Origin: Haloarcula mannanilytica
GTDB lineage: Archaea; Halobacteriota; Halobacteria; Halobacteriales; Haloarculaceae
Length of the DNA stretch: 64,000 bases
Direction: 5' to 3'
Assembly (NCBI RefSeq): GCF_005406125.1
Contig: NZ_BIXZ01000002.1
Coordinates: forward strand, 1-64,000
Shown: positions 30,574 through 39,360 of the stretch, piece after piece
Numbering within the stretch: position 1 is the stretch's first letter
Layout of the letters: the number at the start of each line of letters is the position of its first letter
Notes under the pieces: model-generated
What the model was told of the DNA's origin: nothing
Seen by the model: the letters and a program-made list of their open reading frames with translations, nothing else
The model's database searches: none
Translations under genes and position numbers: made by a program

Positions 30574-30972
30574 ATGCCCTCCACGCGAGACACATGGATC
30601 TGGTACGGATTGGCCGCGCTGTTCGTCCTGCCGCCGGGGTGTATCGCCCTCTCCCGGGTGACGATGGAACTGTTCATTTCGTCCACGTCGACTGGTGAGG
30701 GGAGTATCGGCACGCTCCTCGGCGTGTTCGCCCTGACTGTACTCGCCAGTTGGGCTGGTGTGCTGTTCAGCCTGCTTCTCACAGTCGGACTCTTCCTCGA
30801 TAGTCGGCACCTCCGGCGAGCGGATGCGAACTGGACCCCGACGCCGCTGTATGCGCTCGCCGGCGTCGTCCACGGGGTGGGAACGGCGCTGCTCCCGGCG
30901 TTTGCCGTGTCGGTTCCGGTCATCGGATACTACCTGTATCGACGGCGCGGCCGAAATGCGACGGCGGGCTGA
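30574..30972 (+). CDS. hypothetical membrane protein between E2 and E3 genes
   Basis: A 132-residue protein with three predicted membrane segments (about 10-27, 48-74 and 90-118) and a positively charged C-terminal tail (YRRRGRNATAG). Not recognised. It lies 52 bases after the E2 stop and 39 bases before the E3 gene, in the same direction, so it is probably transcribed with the dehydrogenase genes. A GTG three bases upstream could also start it. Membrane association of the complex is one possible meaning of its place, without direct evidence. Confidence 0.7.
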   Translation: MPSTRDTWIWYGLAALFVLPPGCIALSRVTMELFISSTSTGEGSIGTLLGVFALTVLASWAGVLFSLLLTVGLFLDSRHLRRADANWTPTPLYALAGVVHGVGTALLPAFAVSVPVIGYYLYRRRGRNATAG

Positions 30973-31011
30973 AGGGCGATACCTTTTCACCGGCCCGACC
31001 GAGGAGCCGCT

Positions 31012-32430
31012 ATGGTCGTCGGAGATGTCACTACGGGAACTGAACTGCTGGTCATCGGCGGCGGTCCGGGCGGCTACGTCGCCGCTATCCGGGGCGCGCA
31101 ACTGGGACTAGACACGACACTGGTCGAGCGGGACGCCTACGGCGGGACCTGCCTGAACCACGGCTGTATTCCCTCGAAGGCCCTCATCTCGGCCTCAGAC
31201 GTGGCCCACGACGCCCGGCAGGCCGAGTCGATGGGCGTGTTCGCGGACCCGGCCGTCGACATGGCCGGAATGACCGAGTGGAAAGACGGTGTCGTCACGC
31301 GACTGACGAGGGGCGTCGAGTCACTGTGTGAGAGCGCCGGCGTCAACCTTATCGAGGGCACTGCCGAGTTCGTCGACGACGAGACGGTGCGGGTCGCTCA
31401 CGGTGGCGAAGGGCAGGGTTCGGAGTCGCTGTCGTTCGAACACGCCGTCGTCGCCACGGGGAGCCGACCGATGGAAGTGCCGGGCTTCGAGTTCGACGGC
31501 GAACACATCCTTTCCTCGAAGGACGCGCTGGCGCTAGAATCGGTTCCCGAAAAGCTGCTCGTCGTCGGCGCGGGCTACATCGGGATGGAACTGTCGACGG
31601 TGTTTGCCAAACTGGGCGCGGAGGTCACAGTCGTCGAGATGCTCGATGACGTGTTACCGGGCTACGAAGACGACATCGAAGCGGTCGTCCGCGAGCGCGC
31701 CGAAGACCTGGGCATCGATTTCAACTTCGGTGAGGCCGCCGACGATTGGGAGCAGACAGACGAGGGCATCCGCGTCCAGACGGTCGACGCCGACGAGGAA
31801 ATCACCGAGTACAACGCCGAGAAGTGCCTCGTCGCGGTCGGGCGCGAACCGGTCACGGACACGCTCGCGCTGGAGAACGTCGACCTCCAGACCGACGAAG
31901 ACGGGTTCCTCCCGACCGACGACCAGTGCCGAACCGCGTTCGAGTCGGTGTTCGCGGTCGGTGACGTTGCCGGCGAGCCGATGCTGGCCCACAAGGCGAT
32001 GGCCGAGGGCGAGGTCGCCGCCCAAGCTTCCGCCGGCGAACCCGCCGCGTTCGACCACCAGGCGATCCCCGCCGCAGTCTTTACCGACCCCGAGATCGCC
32101 ACCGTCGGCATGACCGAGAGCGAGGCCGAGGCGGCCGGTTTCGATCCGGTTGTCGGCCAGATGCCGTTCCGGGCCAACGGCCGCGCGCTCACCGTCAACG
32201 AGCGCGAGGGATTCGTCCGCATCGTCGCAGACGCCGACGACGAGTTCCTGCTCGGGGCACAGATCGTCGGCCCGGAGGCGTCCGAGCTAATCGCCGAACT
32301 CGGACTCGGTATCGAGATGGGCGCGCGACTCGAAGACATCGCCGGAACGATCCACACCCACCCAACGCTCTCCGAGGCTGTCCACGAGGCGGCCGCGGCC
32401 GCACGCGGAGAGGCGGTTCACACGCGGTAA
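31012..32430 (+). CDS. lpdA: dihydrolipoamide dehydrogenase (E3)
   Basis: The 472-residue flavoprotein reoxidises dihydrolipoyl groups with NAD+. It shows the FAD motif VIGGGPGGYVAAIRGAQLG, the redox-active disulfide GGTCLNHGCIPSKAL, a second nucleotide motif VVGAGYIGMELSTVFAKLG, the FAD-binding VFAVGDVAG, and the dimerisation-domain His-Glu pair in HTHPTLSEAVHEAA. An ACCTTTTCAC box (30980-30989) sits about 27 bases before the ATG, so E3 likely has its own leaderless promoter in addition to read-through from the E2 operon. Confidence 0.96.
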   Translation: MVVGDVTTGTELLVIGGGPGGYVAAIRGAQLGLDTTLVERDAYGGTCLNHGCIPSKALISASDVAHDARQAESMGVFADPAVDMAGMTEWKDGVVTRLTRGVESLCESAGVNLIEGTAEFVDDETVRVAHGGEGQGSESLSFEHAVVATGSRPMEVPGFEFDGEHILSSKDALALESVPEKLLVVGAGYIGMELSTVFAKLGAEVTVVEMLDDVLPGYEDDIEAVVRERAEDLGIDFNFGEAADDWEQTDEGIRVQTVDADEEITEYNAEKCLVAVGREPVTDTLALENVDLQTDEDGFLPTDDQCRTAFESVFAVGDVAGEPMLAHKAMAEGEVAAQASAGEPAAFDHQAIPAAVFTDPEIATVGMTESEAEAAGFDPVVGQMPFRANGRALTVNEREGFVRIVADADDEFLLGAQIVGPEASELIAELGLGIEMGARLEDIAGTIHTHPTLSEAVHEAAAAARGEAVHTR

Positions 32431-32580
32431 TGTGGGATTGCGACTGAGTCGGCAAGTCCCAGGCCGAGCGCTCGGTACCGCGATCCACATGCGAAATGAC
32501 AGGGTAGGAGATAGTTTCGGCGTACGAAAGGGTTATAATGACGATTGAGTAATCTGACGGTGACTAGGAACCGGTAACAT

Positions 32581-33210
32581 ATGTCTACTGATTCACAGCC
32601 CGACGACACCATCGCCCAAGCGTTCATTTCAGGGTCGACGTACGAGCGGCTCCGATACGAACGCCACTCATATCTCCGCCAGACTGTGCCACGAACACTC
32701 GCGCTCCAGAGTGCCCTGCTGGGCGCATTGGCGCTGTTACTCCCGATATACGGGCTGTACCCGAACAGCACCGCGGCGTTTCTCCCGACGGTTGATCCCG
32801 CCGTCGCCTCGCCGAAGGTGCTGTTGCTCGGGCTGTTTGGCGGCTTCTTGCAACTGTTCGGCGCGACGCTTCTCGTCGGATCAGTCCTCTACCGGGTCCG
32901 GCTCGCACCGCTGACCGAACGGCAGGCACACGCGGCGCTCAACGCCGAGGACTTCGCGCGGTACGTCGGACTCGGGACGGGCGGCCTGGCGATCGTGCTC
33001 TCGCTCTGCCTGTTCGCCGTGGGCCTGGGCGGCGGTGACGCGGTGTCGGCGTACATCGCGACGATGGGCCGAAACCCCTTCGTCGACTCCGGGTTCGGCG
33101 TGTCGGTCGCCACCGTTTCGCTGTTTGCCTTCGCCGCCAGCGTCGCGGTCTTTTATGCCTCCCGCTATCTCTTCGTTCACCTCGCACTGTTCCGCCGCGA
33201 CAGCGAGTGA
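32581..33210 (+). CDS. hypothetical four-helix membrane protein
   Basis: A 209-residue protein: a soluble N-terminus of about 40 residues (GSTYERLRYERHSYLRQT), then four membrane segments at about 41-60, 79-103, 125-148 and 168-192. Not recognised. The two TATA-like elements upstream (TTATAATG at 32533 and GAGTAATC at 32547) allow either a leaderless start or a leader of 18 bases. Confidence 0.7.
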   Translation: MSTDSQPDDTIAQAFISGSTYERLRYERHSYLRQTVPRTLALQSALLGALALLLPIYGLYPNSTAAFLPTVDPAVASPKVLLLGLFGGFLQLFGATLLVGSVLYRVRLAPLTERQAHAALNAEDFARYVGLGTGGLAIVLSLCLFAVGLGGGDAVSAYIATMGRNPFVDSGFGVSVATVSLFAFAASVAVFYASRYLFVHLALFRRDSE

Positions 33211-33290
33211 ACAGCGATGACGCCGCTATCGGAGCGGAAAGGACGCCAGTAGCGGCGTTTCGTGGCTGTGAGAAATAGCCTCGGGCGTCG

Positions 33291-33623
33291 TCAGTTGGCC
33301 GCGGTGTCGTTGATGCCCGACTGGATCAGGAACCACGAGATGGGACCGAAGACGACGAACAGCAGGAACAGGACCACGCCGCTCTGGTCGGTGACGGCCT
33401 CGGCCGCGTTCGATATCTGCCAGATACCGATGATGTTGACCACCGGGATGACCGCCAGGATGGGAGTCAGGTCCTGGTCTGTCCCCGCGTCGAGCTGCTT
33501 GGCGGTCTTGTACAGCCAGTACAGGCCATAAAGGGTCCCGGTCACGATGAACAGGACGACCTGCAGGCCGAGCGACCCCTTCTCAAACGCTGATGCGTCA
33601 GTTACATTCGGTGATGCGGACAT
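33291..33623 (-). CDS. DUF4234-like small membrane protein
   Basis: A 110-residue protein. A first membrane segment has the GTLYGLYWLYKTAKQLD signature found in DUF4234-type proteins, followed by two more segments (about 52-72 and 80-105, the latter VVLFLLFVVFGPISWFLIQSGIND). A minus-strand CTTTTTTC box is centred about 30 bases upstream of its ATG. No function is known for the family. Confidence 0.75.
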   Translation of the reverse strand: MSASPNVTDASAFEKGSLGLQVVLFIVTGTLYGLYWLYKTAKQLDAGTDQDLTPILAVIPVVNIIGIWQISNAAEAVTDQSGVVLFLLFVVFGPISWFLIQSGINDTAAN

Positions 33624-33834
33624 ACAATCGGTTCATCTCTCTGGCTTCGTGAAAAAAGTACACCACAGTCGTGTTAGTTTTTCGAACACATTCATGGGAT
33701 TATCTCGTCCAACCGCGGCCAGCTACTGTACCGGTCCGGGATTGAACTCGCCAAACAGCGATCTATTGGCGTCGATAGCGGTAACTACCGGGCCATGCAC
33801 CGCCGTTTTCAGGCGTGCTCACGAGAGTGCAAGC

Positions 33835-34674
33835 ATGGTCACAAACGAGAGTGAGACCTTCGAGATCGGCGGAGAGCTCACGGTTCACCGGCTCGGGTTC
33901 GGCGCGATGCGACTCACCGGCGAGGACATCATCGGCGAGCCGGACGACGAGGCCGAGGCCCGCGCAGTGCTGGAGCGGGCGGTCGAGCTCGGCGTCGACT
34001 TCATCGACACGGCCGACTCCTACGGCCCGGGCGTCTCCGAGCGGCTTATCGGCGAAGCGCTGGACACCGAACGTGAGGACCTCGTCATCGCGACGAAAGG
34101 GGGCCTGCTCCGCAACACCGACGCCGACTGGCTGGCCCACGGTGATCCGGACTACCTTCGCAACGCCCAACTGTGCTCGCGGGACCGCCTGGGGATGGAT
34201 CCGATCGACCTGTACCAGTACCACCGACCGGACCCGGACACGCCGTTTGAGGACTCGATTCACGCGCTCGCCGAACTGAAAGACGAGGGGCTGATCCGCC
34301 ACATCGGCGTCTCAAACGTCTCCGTCGAGCAACTCGACCGCGCCCGCGATATCGTCGATATCGCGACGGTCCAGAACCAGTACAACGTCGCCCACCGCGA
34401 CGACGAGGACGTGCTGGAGGCCTGTGAGAACTACGGCATCGGGTTCATCCCGTGGTTCCCGCTGGGCGCTGGCGACCTCAGCGATGTCGACGGCATCGAG
34501 GAGATCGCAAAGCGCCACGACGCCACCCCCTACCAGATCGCGCTGGCGTGGCTGCTGGGCCACTCGGACGTGACGCTTCCGATTCCCGGCACCAGCAGCC
34601 TCGACCACCTCGAACAGAACGTCGCCGCGAGCGCCATCGAACTCAGCGACGAAGAACTGGCCGAGTTGTCCTGA
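33835..34674 (+). CDS. aldo/keto reductase
   Basis: A 279-residue NAD(P)H-dependent oxidoreductase with the family TIM barrel. Motifs: LGFGAMRLTGED, the catalytic Asp/Tyr segment GVDFIDTADSYGPG, LVIATKGG with the catalytic Lys, DLYQYHRPDP with the His, and the cofactor-binding LPIPGTSSLDHLEQN. It resembles the Tas/YajO-like bacterial subfamily. The ATG at 33835 lies 28 bases downstream of a CGTTTTC box. Substrate unknown. It is the first of three aldo/keto reductases in the window; they are not close copies. Confidence 0.92.
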   Translation: MVTNESETFEIGGELTVHRLGFGAMRLTGEDIIGEPDDEAEARAVLERAVELGVDFIDTADSYGPGVSERLIGEALDTEREDLVIATKGGLLRNTDADWLAHGDPDYLRNAQLCSRDRLGMDPIDLYQYHRPDPDTPFEDSIHALAELKDEGLIRHIGVSNVSVEQLDRARDIVDIATVQNQYNVAHRDDEDVLEACENYGIGFIPWFPLGAGDLSDVDGIEEIAKRHDATPYQIALAWLLGHSDVTLPIPGTSSLDHLEQNVAASAIELSDEELAELS

Positions 34675-34749
34675 GCGGCGGCCGACTGCACCAGCAACGC
34701 GACGGCGGATGACCGCGGTTCTTTTGGTTCCCACCGCTGTACCCCGGGT

Positions 34750-35565
34750 ATGACCACTGTCACGCTGGGTCCCGAGGGGACCTACTCCCACCGCGCCGCA
34801 CAGGCAGTCACCGACGACGAGATATCCTTCTCCGAGTCGGTGACCGCCATCGTCGAGGCTGTCGCCAACGGCGAGGCCGAGCGCGGCGTCGTCCCCGTCG
34901 AGAACAGCATCGAGGGCTCCGTCACCGAGTCGCTCGACGCCTTCGCGGAGTACGACATCGCCGTCGTCGACGAGATCATCACGCCGATCCGCCACGCCCT
35001 GCTCGCACAGGACGACTCCTTTTCTCTCGTTGCCAGCCACGCCCAGGCGCTGGCCCAGTGTCGCGGCTGGCTCGACGAGCACTACCCCGGCGTAGACGTA
35101 GAGGCCGTCGCGTCGACGGCTCGCGGCGTCGAGCGCGCTCGTGGCGACGCAGATATCGCCGCCATCGGCCATCCCGAGAACGCCACCAACGGGACCGAAC
35201 TGAGAGTTCTCGCCGAGGACATTCAGGACCAGTCCTCGAACGCCACGCGCTTCGTCGTCGTCGCGCCGACGAGCGAACGCAGCGAGGCCGGCGGCAAGAC
35301 CTCATTCATCGTCTACCCCGACGTGGACTACCCCGGCCTGCTGCTGGAACTGCTGGAACCCTTCGCCGACCGCGACATCAACCTCACCCGTGTCGAATCC
35401 CGGCCCAGCGGTGAGCGCCTGGGCGATTACGTCTTCCACATCGACATCTCGGCCGGCCTCTACGAGCAGCGCACGCAGGACGCCCTTGCTGACATCGAGG
35501 AGATTGCAGAGAAGGGGTGGGTCCGCCGGCTGGGGTCCTACGATTCGCAAACGGTCGTCAACTGA
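34750..35565 (+). CDS. pheA: prephenate dehydratase
   Basis: The 271-residue enzyme converts prephenate to phenylpyruvate in phenylalanine synthesis. The N-terminal catalytic domain starts VTLGPEGTYSHRAAQ, contains VVPVENSIEGSVTESLD, and includes the active-site TRF (NATRFVVVAP). The C-terminal ACT domain (about 185-265) has the phenylalanine-binding ESRP motif (TRVESRPSGERLGDYVFHID), so feedback inhibition is expected. Chorismate mutase is not fused. A TTCTTTTGG box 27 bases upstream makes it leaderless. Confidence 0.95.
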   Translation: MTTVTLGPEGTYSHRAAQAVTDDEISFSESVTAIVEAVANGEAERGVVPVENSIEGSVTESLDAFAEYDIAVVDEIITPIRHALLAQDDSFSLVASHAQALAQCRGWLDEHYPGVDVEAVASTARGVERARGDADIAAIGHPENATNGTELRVLAEDIQDQSSNATRFVVVAPTSERSEAGGKTSFIVYPDVDYPGLLLELLEPFADRDINLTRVESRPSGERLGDYVFHIDISAGLYEQRTQDALADIEEIAEKGWVRRLGSYDSQTVVN

Positions 35566-35627
35566 CCCAGCGAAGCATCGCCGGCCGCGGTTCAAGCGTT
35601 AAGTCCCGGGGCCGTGTACCCCCGTAT

Positions 35628-36035
35628 ATGTCCGACCGCGATCCGTTCAGCGAGATCGAGCGCGCGTTCGATATGCTGGGGGAGCAGTTCGGCGTCGACA
35701 TGGGAGCTGTCCCGGTCGATGTCGTCGACGAGGGCGACACCTTCGTCGTCCACGCGGACCTCCCCGGCTACGACAGCGAGGACATCGATGTCCAGCTCGT
35801 CGAGGACCGGGAGCTCACCATCAGCGCCGCGTCGAGCCAGGAGCAAGAATCGACCGACGGCCAGTACGTCCAGCGCGAGCGCCGCCAGCAGTCGATGAGT
35901 CGGTCGGTTCGCCTCCCCGAAGCCGTCGACGAGGAGGAAACCACCGCGAGCTACAACAACGGCGTCCTCACCGTACGGCTGGGGAAGGTCGTACGCAACG
36001 AAGACGACGACGGCACGGACATCCCCGTGAACTGA
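35628..36035 (+). CDS. hsp20: Hsp20/alpha-crystallin small heat shock protein
   Basis: A 135-residue chaperone that holds unfolding proteins. The alpha-crystallin domain spans about residues 24-125, with VHADLPGYDSEDIDVQL, a loop rich in Gln and Ser, VQRERRQQSMSRSVRLPEAV, and ASYNNGVLTVRLGK. A short DIPVN tail stands in for the I-x-I motif used in oligomer contacts. A CGTTAAG box at 35597-35603 predicts a leaderless transcript. bcp begins two bases after the stop, so stress proteins share the message. Confidence 0.93.
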   Translation: MSDRDPFSEIERAFDMLGEQFGVDMGAVPVDVVDEGDTFVVHADLPGYDSEDIDVQLVEDRELTISAASSQEQESTDGQYVQRERRQQSMSRSVRLPEAVDEEETTASYNNGVLTVRLGKVVRNEDDDGTDIPVN

Positions 36036-36037
36036 CG

Positions 36038-36490
36038 ATGGTGCTCGAACCCGGCACGGACGTGCCAACGATCAGAGCGACGAATCAGCACGGCGACGCG
36101 GTCCAGCCCGCCTTCGAGGAGCCGACGGTACTGTACTTCTATCCCGCGGACGACACCCCGGGGTGTACGACGGAGGCAGCGCAGTTCGAGGAGTACGGAC
36201 AGCAGTTTGCGGACGCCGGCGTCTCGGTGTACGGCGTCTCGACGGACGGCGTGGACAGCCACCGCGACTTTGCCGAGGCCAACGGCATCAGCTTCGACCT
36301 GTTGGCCGACCCCGAGGGACGGCTGTGTGAGGCCTTCGACGTAGAGCTCGTCGACGGGCGAAGCCAGCGGACGACGTACATCATCGCCAACGGGCGTGTC
36401 GTCGGCGTGTACGAGCGGGTCGCCCCCGACGGGCACGCGACGAACGTCTTCGAGGACCTCGTGGATACCGGCGTTATCGCGGCCGAGTAA
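36038..36490 (+). CDS. bcp: peroxiredoxin, BCP/PrxQ type
   Basis: A 150-residue thioredoxin-fold peroxidase reducing hydrogen peroxide and organic peroxides. The peroxidatic Cys is in DDTPGCTTEAAQF; VYGVSTDGVDSHRDF and PEGRLCEAFDV follow. The resolving Cys that most BCP proteins carry five residues after the first (PGCTxxxC-type) is replaced by Ala, so this is a 1-Cys or atypical form; the other Cys is in RLCEAF. It directly follows hsp20. Confidence 0.93.
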   Translation: MVLEPGTDVPTIRATNQHGDAVQPAFEEPTVLYFYPADDTPGCTTEAAQFEEYGQQFADAGVSVYGVSTDGVDSHRDFAEANGISFDLLADPEGRLCEAFDVELVDGRSQRTTYIIANGRVVGVYERVAPDGHATNVFEDLVDTGVIAAE

Positions 36491-36542
36491 GCAGTCAGTG
36501 AGCGGTCAGCAAGCGGTAACAGCCCGTTCTGACGACAACAGG

Positions 36543-39260
36543 CTATTCTTCGATGTCGATAGCCGGACGGCCCGGCCCGGCCTTGCCGACGAGATCGGGA
36601 TCCGCCTCGTCCGGTCCCTGCACGACTACGTCAGCGCCGAACTCGCGTTCGATGAGCCACGCGGCGCGTTCGAGCGCTTCCTGTTCGCGCTCGGGTGGCA
36701 GTTGCTCATCCAGCGACTGGGCGCGGCCGGCCAGTTCCTTGGCGAAGTCCGCGGCCGCCTCGCCCTGCTCGCGCAGGTCCTCGTCCTGCATGACGGTCCC
36801 GACGACGTTGCCGTCGGCGTTCCGTGCGAGGTCAAGGACGCGGTGCTTCCACTCCGGCGCGACCGCGAGCGTGATCGTCTGTGGGTCCTCGATACCGACC
36901 GTGTCGACGATGTCGCGGATGTCCTCACGGGTGTTCTCGACCAGTCGGCGCTCTGTCTCGTAGTCGGCGGGGGCCTCCGCCGCCGGCCACTCGGCCTCCG
37001 CGATGAGGTCGTCGTGGCCCAGTTCGGCCCACATCTCCTCGGCGGCGTGGGGCGCGACCGGGGCGAGCAGCTTCGCCGCCGTCGCCAGCCCGCGCTCGAA
37101 GGTGTCGGGGTCAGGGTCGGTCGCCTCCTGATATCGGCGCAGCAGCGACACCAGTTCCCGCACGGCCTGGAGCGCGTGGTTGAACCGGAAGTCCTCGAAC
37201 TCCGCCGTCGCGTTCGCGGCCGTCGCGTCGATTTCGCGGTCGACGTAGGCCGCGATTTCGTTGGCATCGCCGGCGCTCGCGGTTTTACCGCTCGCGTTTT
37301 CCGAGGCGCTCCGCGCCTCGCTATCGCCCTCGGCGTACTCCGAAACCAGCCGGTAGACGTTCTGGAGGAAGCTGTGGGCGGACTGGACGCCTTCGGGACT
37401 CCAGGCGAACTCCTTCTCGGGCTGGGCGGCCTCCATGATGAACAGCCGGGCCGTATCAGCCCCGTACTCCTCGATGATGCGCTGGGGTGAGACGCCGTTT
37501 CCAAGGCTCTTGGACATCTTGTTGCCGTCTTCGCCCAGCACCATCCCCTGGTTCGTGAGGTTCGTGAAGGGTTCGCGGACGCCGTCGACCATATCGAGGT
37601 CGTCGAGCACCTTCGTGAAGAAGCGGGCGTACAGCAGGTGCATCACGGCGTGTTCGATGCCGCCGACGTACTGGTCGACCGGCATCCAGTCGCTGGCCCG
37701 TTCGGCGTCGAAGGGTGCGTCGTCCATTTCCGGCGAGGTGTACCGCAGGAAGTACCACGAGGAGTCGACGAAGGTGTCCATCGTGTCGGTCTCTCGCACG
37801 GCGTCGGCCCCGCACTCGGGACAGTCGACGTGCTTCCAGTCTTCGGCGGCGTCCAGCGGGTTCCCGGTCGTGTGGACGAACTCCGGCAGTTCGACCGGCA
37901 GGTCCTCGTCGGGGACCTCGACGTAACCACAGTCGTCGCAGTGGATCATCGGAATCGGGGTCCCCCAGTAGCGCTGGCGGGAGATACCCCAGTCCCGGAG
38001 GTTGTACTCCGTGCGGTGCTCGCCGTCGAACTCCTCGACGAAGCGGTCGCGGGCCTCCTCGCTCGTGAGGCCGTCGAACTCGCCGCTGTTGACCAACAGC
38101 CCGTCCTCGGGATACGCTTCCTCCTGCACATCGATGTCTTCGGGGTCAGCGTCTGCGTCTTCGGTCGGTTCGACGACCTGCACGATGTCGATGTCGTGGT
38201 GCGTGGCGAACTCGTGGTCGCGCTCGTCGTGGGCGGGCACAGCGTACAGCGCGCCCGTTCCCACGTCGGTCAGCACGTAGTCGGCGACATAGACGGGGAT
38301 TTCCTCGCCGGTGGCGGGGTTTTCGGCGTACTCGCCGGTGAACACGCCGGAGGTCACGTCGAGGTCGTCCTCGTCGGCGTCCTCGGCCATCTCGATGTAC
38401 TCGGCGACCTCGTCGTTGTCTTCGGCGATTTCCTGGGCGACAGGGTGGCCCGGGGCCAGCGAGAAGAACGTCGCTCCGTGGATGGTGTCCAGCCGGGTGG
38501 TGAAGATGTCCACCTCGCCGTGGCCGGGAATCTCGAAGGCGACGCTCGCGCCCTCCTGCTTGCCGATCCAGTTGCGCTGCATCTCCCGGACGTTGTTCGG
38601 CCAGCCGTCGAGGTCGTCCAGTGACTCCAGCAGTTCCTCGGCGTAGTCGGTGATGGTGAAGAACCACTGGTCCATCTCGCGGGCTTCGATGGGCGTATCA
38701 CACCGCCAGCACAGTTCCGCCTCGCCCTCGACCTGCTCGTCGGCGAGGACGGTTTCACAGGAGGGACACCAGTTCAGTTCGGCGGCCTGGCGCTCGACCA
38801 GCCCTTCCTCGCGGAACTGTTTGAACAACCACTGGTTCCACTGGTAGTACTCCGGCTCGCAGGTCGCGAGTTCGCGGTCCCAGTCGTAGCCAAAGCCCAT
38901 CTCCGTGAGCTGGTCGCGCATCGAGTCGATGCACTGCATCGTCCAGTCTCGCGGATTGGTGTCCCGTTCCTCTGCGGCGTTCTCCGCCGGGAGGCCGAAG
39001 GAGTCCCAGCCCATCGGGTGGAGGACACTCTCGCCGCGCATCCGCTCGAAGCGGGCGTAGGCGTCGGTGATGGTGTAGTTCCGGACGTGGCCCATGTGAA
39101 GGCTCCCGGAGGTGTAGGGGAACATCGCCAGGACGTACTCCGGGTCGGTCTCGTCGTCGTCGATCCGGAACACGTCGGCCTCGTCCCACGTGCGCTGCCA
39201 CCGGGGTTCGATCTCCGTATGGTCGAACCCCCGCTCGCGTTCCTCACCGGTCGTAGTCAT
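36543..39260 (-). CDS. leuS: leucyl-tRNA synthetase, bacterial type
   Basis: A 905-residue class I synthetase. HMGH at 55-58, KMSKS at 581-585. After the zinc-like module (LNWCPSCETV, CWRCDTPIE) comes the editing domain with TTRLDTIHGAT and the GTGALYAVPAHDERD loop. This order, and strings such as NWIGKQEGASVAF and RDWGISRQRYWG, match bacterial LeuRS and not the archaeal/eukaryal form; haloarchaea are known to have replaced theirs by transfer. A low-complexity insert (SEARSASENASGKTASAG) between the catalytic and anticodon-binding parts is encoded by a DNA hairpin. A GGTATAGC box places the transcript start about four bases before the ATG. Confidence 0.96.
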   Translation of the reverse strand: MTTTGEERERGFDHTEIEPRWQRTWDEADVFRIDDDETDPEYVLAMFPYTSGSLHMGHVRNYTITDAYARFERMRGESVLHPMGWDSFGLPAENAAEERDTNPRDWTMQCIDSMRDQLTEMGFGYDWDRELATCEPEYYQWNQWLFKQFREEGLVERQAAELNWCPSCETVLADEQVEGEAELCWRCDTPIEAREMDQWFFTITDYAEELLESLDDLDGWPNNVREMQRNWIGKQEGASVAFEIPGHGEVDIFTTRLDTIHGATFFSLAPGHPVAQEIAEDNDEVAEYIEMAEDADEDDLDVTSGVFTGEYAENPATGEEIPVYVADYVLTDVGTGALYAVPAHDERDHEFATHHDIDIVQVVEPTEDADADPEDIDVQEEAYPEDGLLVNSGEFDGLTSEEARDRFVEEFDGEHRTEYNLRDWGISRQRYWGTPIPMIHCDDCGYVEVPDEDLPVELPEFVHTTGNPLDAAEDWKHVDCPECGADAVRETDTMDTFVDSSWYFLRYTSPEMDDAPFDAERASDWMPVDQYVGGIEHAVMHLLYARFFTKVLDDLDMVDGVREPFTNLTNQGMVLGEDGNKMSKSLGNGVSPQRIIEEYGADTARLFIMEAAQPEKEFAWSPEGVQSAHSFLQNVYRLVSEYAEGDSEARSASENASGKTASAGDANEIAAYVDREIDATAANATAEFEDFRFNHALQAVRELVSLLRRYQEATDPDPDTFERGLATAAKLLAPVAPHAAEEMWAELGHDDLIAEAEWPAAEAPADYETERRLVENTREDIRDIVDTVGIEDPQTITLAVAPEWKHRVLDLARNADGNVVGTVMQDEDLREQGEAAADFAKELAGRAQSLDEQLPPEREQEALERAAWLIEREFGADVVVQGPDEADPDLVGKAGPGRPAIDIEE
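37302..37320. repeat. hairpin inside leuS linker
   Basis: CGAGGCG-CTCCG-CGCCTCG is a perfect 7-bp stem with a five-base loop. It follows two direct GCTCGCG-GTTTT/GCTCGCG-TTTT units (37275-37300). It encodes the low-complexity linker in LeuRS and has the same style as the hairpins of the spacer at 43730-43935. Confidence 0.7.
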
Positions 39261-39360
39261 GATATCGGAACATCCGGTAGCGACGGTGCTATACCTTTCC
39301 CTTCGGGAGGCTGTCGGGGCACGGCGGAGAGAGCGTCCTGACGGATCGACCGCCGACCCG

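Noticed and set aside
29196-30923. A 575-codon minus-strand frame across E2
   Set aside because: It covers the acidic Ala-rich linkers of E2, whose complement lacks stop codons by composition.
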